Positions 1 through 6,149 of a DNA stretch of 12,499 nt are shown here, piece after piece; position 1 is the first letter of the stretch; every line of letters starts with the position of its first letter. The translations under genes and the position numbers were made by a program. The notes beneath the pieces were generated by a model. The model was not told where the DNA came from and did no database searches. It worked only from the letters and a program-made list of their open reading frames with translations. Location: the NCBI GenBank assembly GCA_002400895.1, contig NVRO01000148.1, positions 1 to 12,499 of the forward strand, given 5' to 3'. The DNA is from Planctomycetota bacterium (GTDB taxonomy: Bacteria > Planctomycetota > UBA1135).

Positions 1-1
1 A

Positions 2-259
2 ATTCTGGTCGATAAGCTGAGGGACATGGGGCGTGACGACGAGCTGGTTGCATGGGCGGAATCCAGTCCCGAGTGGGCCGAAAGCCTGCAGATTTACACC
101 TATGGTCTGCTGGCCAGCGATCACAAGGTCGCCATGTATCCGGTGCACATCAGCTCAGGTCATAGTGTCGATACGATCCTGGAGCTCAGAAAAAGAGGTT
201 TGAATATCGTTGGCGAGACATTGCCGCTGTTTTTGAGCACGACCTGCCACGAGCCCTGA
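2..259 (+). pseudogene. Hydantoinase/dihydropyrimidinase-family amidohydrolase fragment
   Basis: The frame is open from the left edge and has a stop at 257-259. It reads like the middle of a D-hydantoinase/dihydropyrimidinase-type amidohydrolase: a helix with SSPEWAESLQIYT, then the strand YPVHISS, whose His is the position of a metal-ligand histidine in this family, then GLNIVGETLPLFLSTT, which matches the family pattern of Gly-Glu-Thr-x-Pro-x-(Phe/Tyr)-Leu. Enzymes of this family hydrolyse cyclic amides such as dihydropyrimidines and hydantoins and are normally about 450-500 residues long. Here the similarity stops near base 240 and only four unrelated residues follow before the stop, so the C-terminal half is missing. 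The next frame begins DUF885-like sequence at the same place. The beginning lies outside the window. I treat it as a remnant or as one side of a chimeric junction. The family call is made from remembered motifs and is fairly sure; the substrate is unknown. Confidence 0.6.
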
Positions 260-504
260 CCAGTTTGGACGACATGCATCTGTTAAGTGATCTCGCCGAT
301 GCGTCCATAGAAGCGGTCACAGCAATTCGCAGCTATACCGAGTATCTACGCCACGAGGTGGCACCGAAGGCTCGAGGTTCGTTCCGGCTCGGCCGGGAAA
401 ACTTTGATCGGAAGCTTGAACTTGAAGAAGGCGTAACACTAGGTGCCGACCGCCTGCTCGCGATTGCACAGCGGGAACTCCGCGAGACCCAGGAAGAATT
501 TCAA
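235..504 (+). pseudogene. DUF885-family fragment (internal piece)
   Basis: Frame 1 from about base 235 to about 504 encodes roughly 90 residues that resemble the central part of DUF885 proteins, a family of predicted metallopeptidase-like, often exported, bacterial proteins of about 550-600 residues. Recognisable stretches are DLADASIEAV, YLRHEVAPKARGSFRLGREN, and LGADRLLAIAQRELRETQEE. Both ends are missing: upstream the same frame has a TAG at 175-177, and downstream it passes without a stop into guanylyltransferase sequence. There is no start codon or ribosome binding site of its own. Exact borders cannot be placed, because short sequence shared by both partners lies at each edge (around 235-248 and 494-505). 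It is either a deletion remnant or an artefactual insert between two other genes. Confidence 0.5.
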
Positions 505-1230
505 GCCGCACTGGCAGCGGCCGAGCAAGCGGCAAGCGCTCCCGGAGCTCTTGTTACTTTTGGTATTCGTCCGACTCATCCTGCGACCGGCTACGGCTAC
601 ATCCGGCGTGCGGGATCCGCTATTGCCGGCGGTATTGATCTGCCGGTTTGGGCAGTGGACTCCTTCACCGAAAAGCCTGATGCTGAGACCGCCCAGCGAT
701 TTGTGGACGAAGGTATCTACTTTTGGAATTCAGGTATTTTTGCGTGGCGGGCCGACACCATCTTGTCAGCTATCGCCGGCCTGATGCCCAAACTTGCTGC
801 TGGTCTTTCGCAGATTCGTGCAGCCATGGTCAAAGGAGATTCAGCCGCAACAGTCGCCGAGGTTTATCCGCAATTGGAATCGATACCGATTGACGTCGGG
901 GTGATGGAAAAATCCAACGAAGTCCTGGTCATCGAGGCTCCGTTCACCTGGAGAGACATTGGTTCCTGGGGAGCTCTATATGATTATCTTGAAAAAGACG
1001 AAAACGGAAATGCCGTGGTATTCCCTGCTGGCGGCCAACTAGTTTGCGAAGATGCCGCTAATATCCTGGCCTATTCCAACGACGAGCAGACCATTGCGGT
1101 GCTCGGCCTCGACAACGTAGTTGTGGTACGCACCAAAGATGCCCTGCTGGTGGCCAGCCGCGACCGCGCCGAAGATGTCAAACTGCTGGTCGACCGTTTG
1201 CGGAGGGATGGCCGCGAGGATTTATTGTGA
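265..1230 (+). CDS. manC: Mannose-1-phosphate guanylyltransferase, N-terminally truncated and fused to a DUF885 fragment
   Basis: Residues from about 79 to 321 match the C-terminal two thirds of the single-domain GDP-mannose pyrophosphorylase, which makes GDP-mannose from mannose-1-phosphate and GTP for cell-surface sugars. Visible motifs are GIRPTHPATGYGYI (100-113), FTEKP (134-138, sugar-phosphate side), YFWNSGIF (152-159), SIPIDVGVMEKS (207-217) and WRDIGSW (229-235). The family's N-terminal nucleotide-binding signature (GGxGTRxWPxSR) and about 100 residues around it are absent; residues 1-78 are DUF885-like instead. TTG at 265 is only the first possible start and has no ribosome binding site, so this frame is unlikely to make active enzyme as it stands. 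It ends in TGA overlapping the GTG start of ruvX (GTGA). If the junction near base 500 is an assembly error, the true gene would be intact upstream. Family call sure; fusion doubtful. Confidence 0.75.
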   Translation: MDDMHLLSDLADASIEAVTAIRSYTEYLRHEVAPKARGSFRLGRENFDRKLELEEGVTLGADRLLAIAQRELRETQEEFQAALAAAEQAASAPGALVTFGIRPTHPATGYGYIRRAGSAIAGGIDLPVWAVDSFTEKPDAETAQRFVDEGIYFWNSGIFAWRADTILSAIAGLMPKLAAGLSQIRAAMVKGDSAATVAEVYPQLESIPIDVGVMEKSNEVLVIEAPFTWRDIGSWGALYDYLEKDENGNAVVFPAGGQLVCEDAANILAYSNDEQTIAVLGLDNVVVVRTKDALLVASRDRAEDVKLLVDRLRRDGREDLL

Positions 1231-1643
1231 ATGGACGAGTCCTTGCAGTCGACTATGGTGGCAAACGTACCGGCCTGGCTTGTTCAGACCCGTTGCGCAT
1301 AGTTGCTTCCCCACTTGACCCCGTCGTCGAACCCGACCTGCAGAAAACCGCGGCAGCAGTGGTTGCAGTCGCTAATGACAAACAAGCCAAGGTAATCCTG
1401 GTGGGAATGCCCTTCCTGCCCAACGGCAACGAAGGCGAGCAATGCGCCAAGGTGCGGCTGTTTATTACCAGCCTGCGCACGTTACTTGCAGAAGACATTC
1501 AAATCGCCGAGATTGACGAACGTTTCAGCACTCACGAAGCAGAACGCCTGCTTCGCCAAACCGGGCTAAAGCGACGTCAACTAAAGGAGCACATCGACTC
1601 CACTGCCGCGATGGTGCTGCTGCGCGAGTACATCGGGCTTTAA
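1227..1643 (+). CDS. ruvX: RuvX/YqgF-family putative pre-16S rRNA nuclease / Holliday-junction resolvase-like protein
   Basis: The 138-residue cytoplasmic protein has the full YqgF RNase H-like fold signature. AVDYGGKRTGLA (7-18) holds the first catalytic Asp (D9). VGMP (59-62) is the usual second strand. DERFSTHEAERLL (97-109) is the highly conserved central motif. DSTAAMVLLREYI (124-136) holds the last catalytic Asp (D124). The E. coli homologue processes the 5' end of 16S rRNA; a resolvase role has also been proposed for the family. Length is typical. The GTG start is chosen because GAGGA at 1216-1220 stands six bases before it, and because it overlaps the stop of the manC-like frame, which suggests coupled translation. 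It is followed after about 40 bases by rnpB, so two RNA-processing genes sit side by side. No anomaly is seen. Confidence 0.93.
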   Translation: MNGRVLAVDYGGKRTGLACSDPLRIVASPLDPVVEPDLQKTAAAVVAVANDKQAKVILVGMPFLPNGNEGEQCAKVRLFITSLRTLLAEDIQIAEIDERFSTHEAERLLRQTGLKRRQLKEHIDSTAAMVLLREYIGL

Positions 1644-1673
1644 ACCTGGCCACCACTGCCGGGGGGGAGTTCC

Positions 1674-1679
1674 TATAAT
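1674..1679 (+). promoter_or_regulatory. -10 box of the rnpB promoter
   Basis: A perfect TATAAT lies in the 42-base gap between ruvX and the RNase P RNA. The predicted start, about seven bases downstream near 1686, coincides with the first base of the RNase P P1 helix, which supports the assignment. No good -35 hexamer is visible 16-18 bases upstream (the region reads CTGGCCACCAC), so the promoter may depend on another feature such as an UP element or an activator. Confidence 0.65.
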
Positions 1680-1685
1680 TTGGAC

Positions 1686-2054
1686 GGAGAGTTGTTCGGG
1701 CTGTCGCGGCTGGCTTTGGGTCAGTCGAGGAAAGTCCGGGCTCCATAGGGCACAGTGGTGGCTAACGGCCACCGAGGGCGACCTCAGGGATAGTGCAACA
1801 GAAAACGAACCGCCTAAGTGGCTTCGGCCACCGGCAAGGGTGAAAAGGTGAGGTAAGAGCTCACCGCGCGTTTGGTGACAAACGTGGCAGTGTAAACCCC
1901 ACTGGGAGAAAGCCCGAATAGGGAGGGGAGGCGCGGCCCGCGCTGTTTTTAACCTCCGGGTAGGGCGTTTGAGGCCAACGGCAACGTTGGCCCCAGAGAA
2001 ATGGCAGTCACTTCTTCGGAAGGACAGGACCCGGCTTAAAGGACAACTCTCCAT
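1686..2054 (+). ncRNA. rnpB: RNase P RNA, bacterial type A
   Basis: This is the catalytic RNA that cleaves the 5' leader from tRNA precursors. The conserved 5' core GAGGAAAGTCCGGGCTCC is at 1727-1744, followed by the CATAGGGCA element, the AGTGCAACAGAAA element near 1793, GTAAGAGCTCACCGCGCG near 1853 and the GTAAACCCCACTGGGAG element near 1891. AGGACCCGGCTTA near 2026-2038 is the conserved 3' core. The ends are set by helix P1: GGAGAGTTGT at 1686-1695 pairs perfectly with ACAACTCTCC at 2043-2052. The order of elements follows the E. coli (type A) RNA closely. P3 is short, and the P15/P16 hairpin (GCGCGGCCCGCGC at 1931-1943) lacks an obvious GGU tRNA-CCA-binding motif. No run of T follows the 3' end. 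The last 45 bases overlap the end of the convergent kinase gene. Confidence 0.96.
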
Positions 2055-4008
2055 TCCTTTTGTTCGGAAGGTATTTCGCCAATACTGTCTCCAGGGAACT
2101 CAAGGTAAGTGGTTTGGCCAAGCAGTCGTCCATATCCGGGAATAGTATTTCGCCATCAACCAGACCACTCAAGGCAACGATTGGAGGGAGTGATTTACCC
2201 CCGTTGTTGCGGCGGATCAAGCGGGTCGCTTCACAACCATCCATCATCGGCATCTGGCAATCCATAAATACCAGATCGAATTCGGAATGTTCAAAAAGTT
2301 CGACTGCGGCACGTCCATTTTCAGCAGTCACGACGGTGAGCCCGAAGTGTTCGAGCATGCGACCAGCGACCATCCGGTTGACCTGGTTATCCTCCACCAG
2401 CAGGACACGCCCACAATAACCGGACAAACCAACTGTGGTGCACGAGATGGGCGCATCGGAAGGGTAGGTCTGTGGCTCGACAGAATCAGCCACAACCGCT
2501 TCGAGCTCAAAGTTGAAGGTAAAGCTGGAACCCACGCCCGGATGCGACTCCAGTTCCAAAACTCCGCCCATCAATTTGACCAATCGACTGGAAATAGCCA
2601 GGCCCAGCCCGCAGCCGCCATACTTGCGAGAGGTGGAAGGCTCGGCCTGGGTAAAACTATCGAACAGGGCAGCATGCTGGCCCGGCTCAATACCAATACC
2701 GGTGTCGTGGACGCCCATATATAGCTTGGCCCCACGATAATCTGCGGTAATCGTCACCCGCCCGCGCTCGGTGAATTTGATTGCATTGCCGATTAGATTA
2801 TTCAGCACCTGGCGCAGGCGAAGTTGATCTCCACGCACCGTAACCGGAACTGCGGAGGTAGATTTGAGTTCAAGCAGAATTCCCTTGGCCGCGCAGGCGG
2901 GTTCATTCAGGACTGTCAACTCCTCAAGCAGGAGCGACAAATCAAAGGGAGCCGACTCAAGTTCGATTTTACCGGCCTCGACCTTTGAGAAGTCGAGGAC
3001 ATCACCAACAATTCGCAAGAGCCCATCGGCCGAATGGCGCATCGCATTCGCGTAAACCTGTTGCTTTTCGTTCAGACCACTTACCGACAACAACTCTGCC
3101 ATGCCAATGATGCCATTCATCGGAGTCCTAATTTCATGACTCACGATGGCGAGGAAATCGCTCTTGGCTTTGGTCGCTTCCTGCGCCGCGGCGAAAGTGC
3201 GCTCCAACTCCTGATTGGTGGCGAACAATTGTGCGGTGCGTTCGCGGATTCCATCTTCCAACTGCTCGCGGCTGCGCATCGACTCGTCAACCATTGAGTT
3301 CATGTGTCTCGCTAACAGGTCGATTTCATCATCGCCACCGACGCACGCTCGGGCAGAACGGTCGCCCCTGGCAATACGGATGGTGGTTGCCGCAAGTTGC
3401 CGCAGGCGATCCAGCACGATGCGATCGGTCCCGAACAGGGCAACCGCACCAACCAACAACGCCATCATTGCAAAGGACAGCACGAACACCGCCAACTGAG
3501 CAAGGTGGCTGCGCCTGGTACTAGCCTCCCCAGCCAACACCGAAGTACTCCACGCACGCGGAGGAATAAAACCGCCGAGTCGATTGAGAACTACTTCAAC
3601 GTGCCCGTCATTAATCGCGCTTTGAAATGGGAATCCTGATACTTGTTCACCTACTTCCAAAATAGGTAAGGACTGGTTCGATCGATAGATGGTGATGTGA
3701 TGAATGGCATCAGATTCGACCAGGGATGAGGCCACCGCATTAAGCTCTGCACTGTCCGTCAGGGGCGACAGCGCCCGACTTACCTGCTCGCCGGTGCGGA
3801 GCAGATAATCCCTGGTTGCGTTGGTGCTTTCACGATCGAGAAGCTGGCGAAAATCCGCGGCAGCAGCATGACGCTGGGCCACAACTCCACGTTGTTGACC
3901 CATCAGGAGGATTCCGCCGAGCAACATCGGGATACACACTGCAAGAAGCAGGAAGGTCGCCAGTTTGCGCCTTATGCTGGTGCGTACGGGGAGCGTGGGA
4001 GTGGTCAT
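2008..4008 (-). CDS. Hybrid sensor histidine kinase with C-terminal receiver domain
   Basis: The 666-residue inner-membrane protein has a first membrane helix (about 17-37), an extracytoplasmic sensor region of about 130 residues without a recognisable fold, and a second helix (about 170-192). A HAMP linker (about 193-245) and a coiled coil (about 246-282) follow. The HisKA domain has SHEIRTPMNGIIGMAEL with phospho-acceptor His291. The ATPase domain shows the N box QVLNNLIGNAIKFT (400-413), DTGIGI (435-440) and GGCGLGLAIS (464-473). The receiver (about 534-648) has LLVEDNQVNR with the acidic pair, phospho-acceptor Asp583 in MDCQMPMMDG, and Lys632 in AKPLT. All catalytic residues are present. 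No output domain is attached and no cognate regulator is adjacent, so a phosphorelay through a partner encoded elsewhere is likely. The start at 4008 has no Shine-Dalgarno. The 3' end lies antisense to rnpB. The signal sensed cannot be told. Confidence 0.93.
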   Translation of the reverse strand: MTTPTLPVRTSIRRKLATFLLLAVCIPMLLGGILLMGQQRGVVAQRHAAAADFRQLLDRESTNATRDYLLRTGEQVSRALSPLTDSAELNAVASSLVESDAIHHITIYRSNQSLPILEVGEQVSGFPFQSAINDGHVEVVLNRLGGFIPPRAWSTSVLAGEASTRRSHLAQLAVFVLSFAMMALLVGAVALFGTDRIVLDRLRQLAATTIRIARGDRSARACVGGDDEIDLLARHMNSMVDESMRSREQLEDGIRERTAQLFATNQELERTFAAAQEATKAKSDFLAIVSHEIRTPMNGIIGMAELLSVSGLNEKQQVYANAMRHSADGLLRIVGDVLDFSKVEAGKIELESAPFDLSLLLEELTVLNEPACAAKGILLELKSTSAVPVTVRGDQLRLRQVLNNLIGNAIKFTERGRVTITADYRGAKLYMGVHDTGIGIEPGQHAALFDSFTQAEPSTSRKYGGCGLGLAISSRLVKLMGGVLELESHPGVGSSFTFNFELEAVVADSVEPQTYPSDAPISCTTVGLSGYCGRVLLVEDNQVNRMVAGRMLEHFGLTVVTAENGRAAVELFEHSEFDLVFMDCQMPMMDGCEATRLIRRNNGGKSLPPIVALSGLVDGEILFPDMDDCLAKPLTLSSLETVLAKYLPNKRNGELSFKPGPVLPKK

Positions 4009-4116
4009 GAGGGAAGGAAACTATTATTCAATCGACCGAATAGACCGCTTTACTTGAGTCTCACAGGGGAACCAAAAAACTTCGTTAGGGATTTGTAAGC
4101 GCAAAATACGGGTGAG

Positions 4117-4146
4117 TTTTCCACAATTCACCCACAAGTTGTGGAA
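4117..4146. repeat. Inverted repeat with a DnaA-box-like arm, between the kinase and NUDIX genes
   Basis: In the 182-base divergent gap there is a perfect 8-bp inverted repeat: TTCCACAA at 4119-4126 and TTGTGGAA at 4139-4146, separated by 12 bases. The left arm is part of TTTTCCACA (4117-4125), which fits the relaxed DnaA-box consensus TTWTNCACA. Two weaker CCACA/CACA-type matches lie beside it: CCCACAA inside the spacer and the reverse complement of the right arm. It could be a DnaA site, or an operator for the divergent genes at 4008 (minus) and 4191 (plus). The rest of the gap holds no gene that I recognise. Confidence 0.4.
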
Positions 4147-4190
4147 TTTGGTACTACTTTCCTTGCACATGGTCGTGGGGATGGTTAGAA

Positions 4191-4841
4191 ATGCGCTTAA
4201 TGGAATTCGTCTGGGTAGTCCCTCGTAACAAAATCTTCGGCAACGAGAAAGTTCAAGGCTTCCTCCCGCTGGGAGAGACTGAGTTTGAAACTCGTTTCCT
4301 GGCACCAAGCCGTGAGCATGGCTTCTTCATGGAACGTCGCTATGCCGAAACCCACCCCGAGTACAAGCAACCTATTCCCTACGTTGCGGTTTGCCGCGGA
4401 GAGGAGGTCTTCTGTTTGACCCGCCTGAGTACCCAGGGCGAAAAACGTCTGCACGGACGTCGCAGTATCGGAGTCGGTGGTCACATCAACCCCTGTGATC
4501 AAGTGGAACACGACAGTAACGAGGACATCTTCACCGCCGCATGCCGACGCGAACTCAACGAGGAATTAGTCCTCCCCGATGGGCAGTTGCCACTTAGCCC
4601 ACTCGGGATTCTCAATGACGACAGCACCGAGGTCGGCTCGGTTCACCTTGGTCTGGTTTATCGCCTTGACGCCGAAGCTTTATCAGTTGCTGTCCGCGAG
4701 ACCGAAGCCATGGAAGGAGGATTCCAATCGTTGTCCTCACTTCAATCTTTGATTACTAACGATCAGGATCCATTCGAGTCCTGGTCTTCACTGCTGATCC
4801 GCTCAGATGCCCTCTCCGCTGCGGTGTCCACCCTTTACTAA
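4191..4841 (+). CDS. NUDIX-fold hydrolase / predicted phosphoesterase
   Basis: The 216-residue soluble protein contains RRELNEEL at 119-126, the REUxEE core of the NUDIX box that binds the metal for hydrolysis of a nucleoside-diphosphate-linked substrate. Just before it is IGVGGHINP (93-101), typical of a branch of long bacterial NUDIX proteins annotated as predicted phosphoesterases. The usual Gly of the box (Gx5E before REUxEE) is not at the standard distance: E106 occupies the Gly position and D112 the first Glu, while the GG pair is further upstream. The first 60 residues (VWVVPRNKIFG..., FLAPSREHGFFMERR) are characteristic of this branch and unlike short MutT proteins. The ATG at 4191 has a weak GGGGATGG about ten bases upstream; ATG at 4200 is also possible. 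The substrate is unknown. The small gene at 4877 follows after 35 bases on the same strand. Confidence 0.8.
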   Translation: MRLMEFVWVVPRNKIFGNEKVQGFLPLGETEFETRFLAPSREHGFFMERRYAETHPEYKQPIPYVAVCRGEEVFCLTRLSTQGEKRLHGRRSIGVGGHINPCDQVEHDSNEDIFTAACRRELNEELVLPDGQLPLSPLGILNDDSTEVGSVHLGLVYRLDAEALSVAVRETEAMEGGFQSLSSLQSLITNDQDPFESWSSLLIRSDALSAAVSTLY

Positions 4842-4872
4842 TCCCTCCCCCTGGAAGTCACTACCAATAAAT

Positions 4873-4878
4873 TATAAT
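4873..4878 (+). promoter_or_regulatory. Possible -10 box overlapping the start of the small gene
   Basis: TATAAT at 4873-4878 overlaps the ATG at 4877. No -35 match is visible about 17 bases upstream (CCTGGA). If this box is used, transcription would begin near 4885. Translation would then start at the in-frame ATG at 4946, which has AAGAAG upstream, rather than at 4877. It may equally be chance in an AT-rich patch. Confidence 0.3.
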
Positions 4879-5101
4879 GGTCCTCCGCGCAGAAGTCTCT
4901 GAATACGAAATACAAGCACTCGTCATTAGATTGCAAGAAGCCCGCATGCACCCAATGGTGCGGCTATTAATGCACGATGGTCGCGAGCTCGAAGGAGCTC
5001 TGACTTACCAAGACCGCTTTGGTGACGGGCGCATCATCAATATAGAAAAGGAAACATCTTTCGACTACAACCTCTACGAAGTCAAAGAAGTCATTTACTA
5101 A
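4877..5101 (+). CDS. Small protein with Sm/Hfq-like features (hypothetical)
   Basis: This is a 74-residue protein of unknown family. Residues 8-23 (SEYEIQALVIRLQEAR) look like an amphipathic helix. They are followed by strand-like segments MVRLLMHDG, RELEGALTY, GRIINIEKET and YNLYEVKEVI. The pattern V-x-L-x-x-x-x-G-x-x-L-x-G-x-L-x-x-x-D-x-F at 28-48 resembles the Sm1 motif of Hfq and other Sm-like proteins. Length and order (N-terminal helix, then about five strands) also fit, but the Hfq Tyr-Lys-His signature of the second motif is absent, so this is a structural suggestion only. There is no good ribosome binding site before ATG 4877. ATG 4946 has AAGAAG seven bases upstream but would remove the helix. 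It lies 35 bases after the NUDIX gene and could be co-transcribed with it. Confidence 0.6.
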   Translation: MVLRAEVSEYEIQALVIRLQEARMHPMVRLLMHDGRELEGALTYQDRFGDGRIINIEKETSFDYNLYEVKEVIY

Positions 5102-5130
5102 TAACTCTCCACCACTTGGTCAGACTAAGG

Positions 5131-5149
5131 CCGCTAGATTAGGTAGCGG
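5131..5149. terminator. Hairpin between the convergent small gene and Spx-like gene
   Basis: CCGCTA at 5131-5136 pairs with TAGCGG at 5144-5149 around a seven-base loop. It sits in the 120-base gap between two convergent genes, where a bidirectional terminator would be expected. No T tract follows on either strand, so it would be a weak or factor-dependent terminator. Confidence 0.35.
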
Positions 5150-5221
5150 TGTGAACTGGCAAAAACAAGCCTGGCACGCTCCCATTTATGGAACGCGCTC
5201 GGCTTTGATTTTATTCAGCAA

Positions 5222-5572
5222 CTAGCGCAGGAAGGTCGCATAGTCAGCTTCGTCGAAACCGATTATGGCCTTCTCGCCACGGGACAGCATGGGGCGGCGA
5301 ATCATATCCGGGTTTGCCCGCAACAAGTCCACGACCTCTTTCTTGGTCTTGAACTCGGCGTTCGGAATGTCGTAATCCTTATAACCCTTAGCGCGACTAT
5401 TGAAGGCGCCCTTAGGATCATCTGCGTCAACTGCCTTTTCAAGCAGCTTTTTGGCTGGAGGTGTGGTGAGAATGTCTACGGCTTCGAAATCGATGCCTTT
5501 CTTCTCAAGGTATTTGACTGCACGCTGGCAAGTTTTGCAGTTGCCTTTAATGTAGAGCTTGACCGCGCTCAT
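5222..5572 (-). CDS. Spx/ArsC-family thioredoxin-fold protein
   Basis: The 116-residue protein has the ArsC/Spx fold: strand KLYIKGN, redox motif Cys12-Lys-Thr-Cys15 at the start of the first helix, FEAVDILTTPP (29-39), a helical insert (AKKLLEKAV and following), and near the end IRRPMLSRGEKAIIGF (91-106), the typical Arg-Pro motif and closing Gly-Phe. Family members are either arsenate reductases, which use a thiol to reduce arsenate, or Spx-type regulators that bind the RNA polymerase alpha subunit under thiol stress. The CXXC pair and the short length lean towards the Spx/YffB-like side, but the sequence alone does not decide. No ars genes are nearby. No Shine-Dalgarno is visible before the ATG. 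The gene stands alone on the minus strand with a 160-base leader region holding a small hairpin. Confidence 0.85.
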   Translation of the reverse strand: MSAVKLYIKGNCKTCQRAVKYLEKKGIDFEAVDILTTPPAKKLLEKAVDADDPKGAFNSRAKGYKDYDIPNAEFKTKKEVVDLLRANPDMIRRPMLSRGEKAIIGFDEADYATFLR

Positions 5573-5607
5573 GTGTTTCTTTACTACTCGTTAAGGGGAC
5601 CTGGTTT

Positions 5608-5625
5608 GGTGCCACTTCAGGCACC
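5608..5625 (-). repeat. Hairpin upstream of the Spx-like gene
   Basis: GGTGCC at 5608-5613 and GGCACC at 5620-5625 form a perfect 6-bp stem with a six-base loop, about 36-53 bases upstream of the ATG of the minus-strand Spx-like gene. It could be part of its leader or an operator. The rest of 5573-5732 holds no gene that I recognise. Confidence 0.3.
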
Positions 5626-5708
5626 TGGGAAGTTCAAACGGCCTATAGTTTACCCAAATTTGTCTCTTTTCGCTACTACCACAATATGTAGAAGAAGACT
5701 GGCTCAAA

Positions 5709-5731
5709 CCACAAGCAATCGCGCTTTGTGG
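5709..5731 (-). terminator. Hairpin just after the pseudo-receiver gene
   Basis: CCACAAGC at 5709-5716 pairs with GCTTTGTGG at 5723-5731, leaving one bulged base. The hairpin begins two bases beyond the stop of the minus-strand gene at 5733. It is in the right place for a terminator, but only a mixed T/C stretch (TCTTCTTCT) follows some bases later on the minus strand. Confidence 0.35.
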
Positions 5732-5732
5732 C

Positions 5733-6149
5733 TCAGGAAGCCCCGCCATTACGATCGGCAATGGGATCGTAGCCTACTAATTCCATCAATACCCGCACCA
5801 GATTGGCTGCAAAGATGCTCCGCTGCACGACCGTGATTCCGGCAGCAGTGGCAGCCTCAATCAAATCCTCCCGCTCATGTGAAGAATAGCCCAAAATGGG
5901 TATTGCGGCGGTTTGATGGTTTTCCTGTAACTCCTTTATCAGAACTAACATATCTACGGTGTCCTCTTCCAAATCGAGGACCACACCAAGACCAGGATTA
6001 GCTGCAATCTGGGGCAGGATGGCCTGCTCCCAATCCGGGGCAACAGGCTGCCAGCCGAGTGCCTGAATGGCAGGCTCCACCTTATCCAAGAAGAATTTCT
6101 CAGAAATTAGCGTGTGGAACACGGGAAGTGAATTGGTGGCGGGGGTCAC
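5733..6149 (-). CDS. Degenerate receiver-like (pseudo-receiver) protein
   Basis: The 138-residue stand-alone protein has the alternating strand/helix pattern of a response-regulator receiver: LGVVLDLEED with Asp59 at the third strand, IPILGYSSH (83-91) at the fourth strand with Ser at the Thr/Ser switch position, and ITVVQRSIFAANL (105-117) at the fifth strand. The acidic pair that binds Mg2+ at the end of strand one is replaced by Ser-Glu (16-17), and the invariant Lys of strand five is Arg110 in QRS. Phosphorylation is therefore doubtful. No output domain is attached. Short proteins with this GYSSH/RS pattern are known to me only as generic response-regulator-like proteins. The start is GTG at 6149 with no Shine-Dalgarno; GTG at codon 10 is an alternative. 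It has no kinase neighbour. Confidence 0.7.
   Translation of the reverse strand: MTPATNSLPVFHTLISEKFFLDKVEPAIQALGWQPVAPDWEQAILPQIAANPGLGVVLDLEEDTVDMLVLIKELQENHQTAAIPILGYSSHEREDLIEAATAAGITVVQRSIFAANLVRVLMELVGYDPIADRNGGAS

Noticed and set aside
265..1230. Annotating the whole frame as a normal manC gene
   Set aside because: The first 78 residues are DUF885-like and the GGxGTR nucleotide-binding motif is absent; only the C-terminal two thirds belong to the guanylyltransferase.
4009..4190. Replication origin suggested by the DnaA-box-like sequence
   Set aside because: Only one good box is present, with no AT-rich unwinding element of note and no dnaA, dnaN or gidA/parA genes nearby.
5150..5221. 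Imperfect dyad around CCCATTTATGG near 5180
   Set aside because: Only four or five continuous pairs form before mismatches accumulate and no T tract is positioned after it; indistinguishable from background.
5222..5572. Arsenic resistance operon
   Set aside because: The ArsC/Spx-fold protein has a CXXC Spx-like site and no arsB, arsR or arsA neighbour, so a resistance call is not supported.
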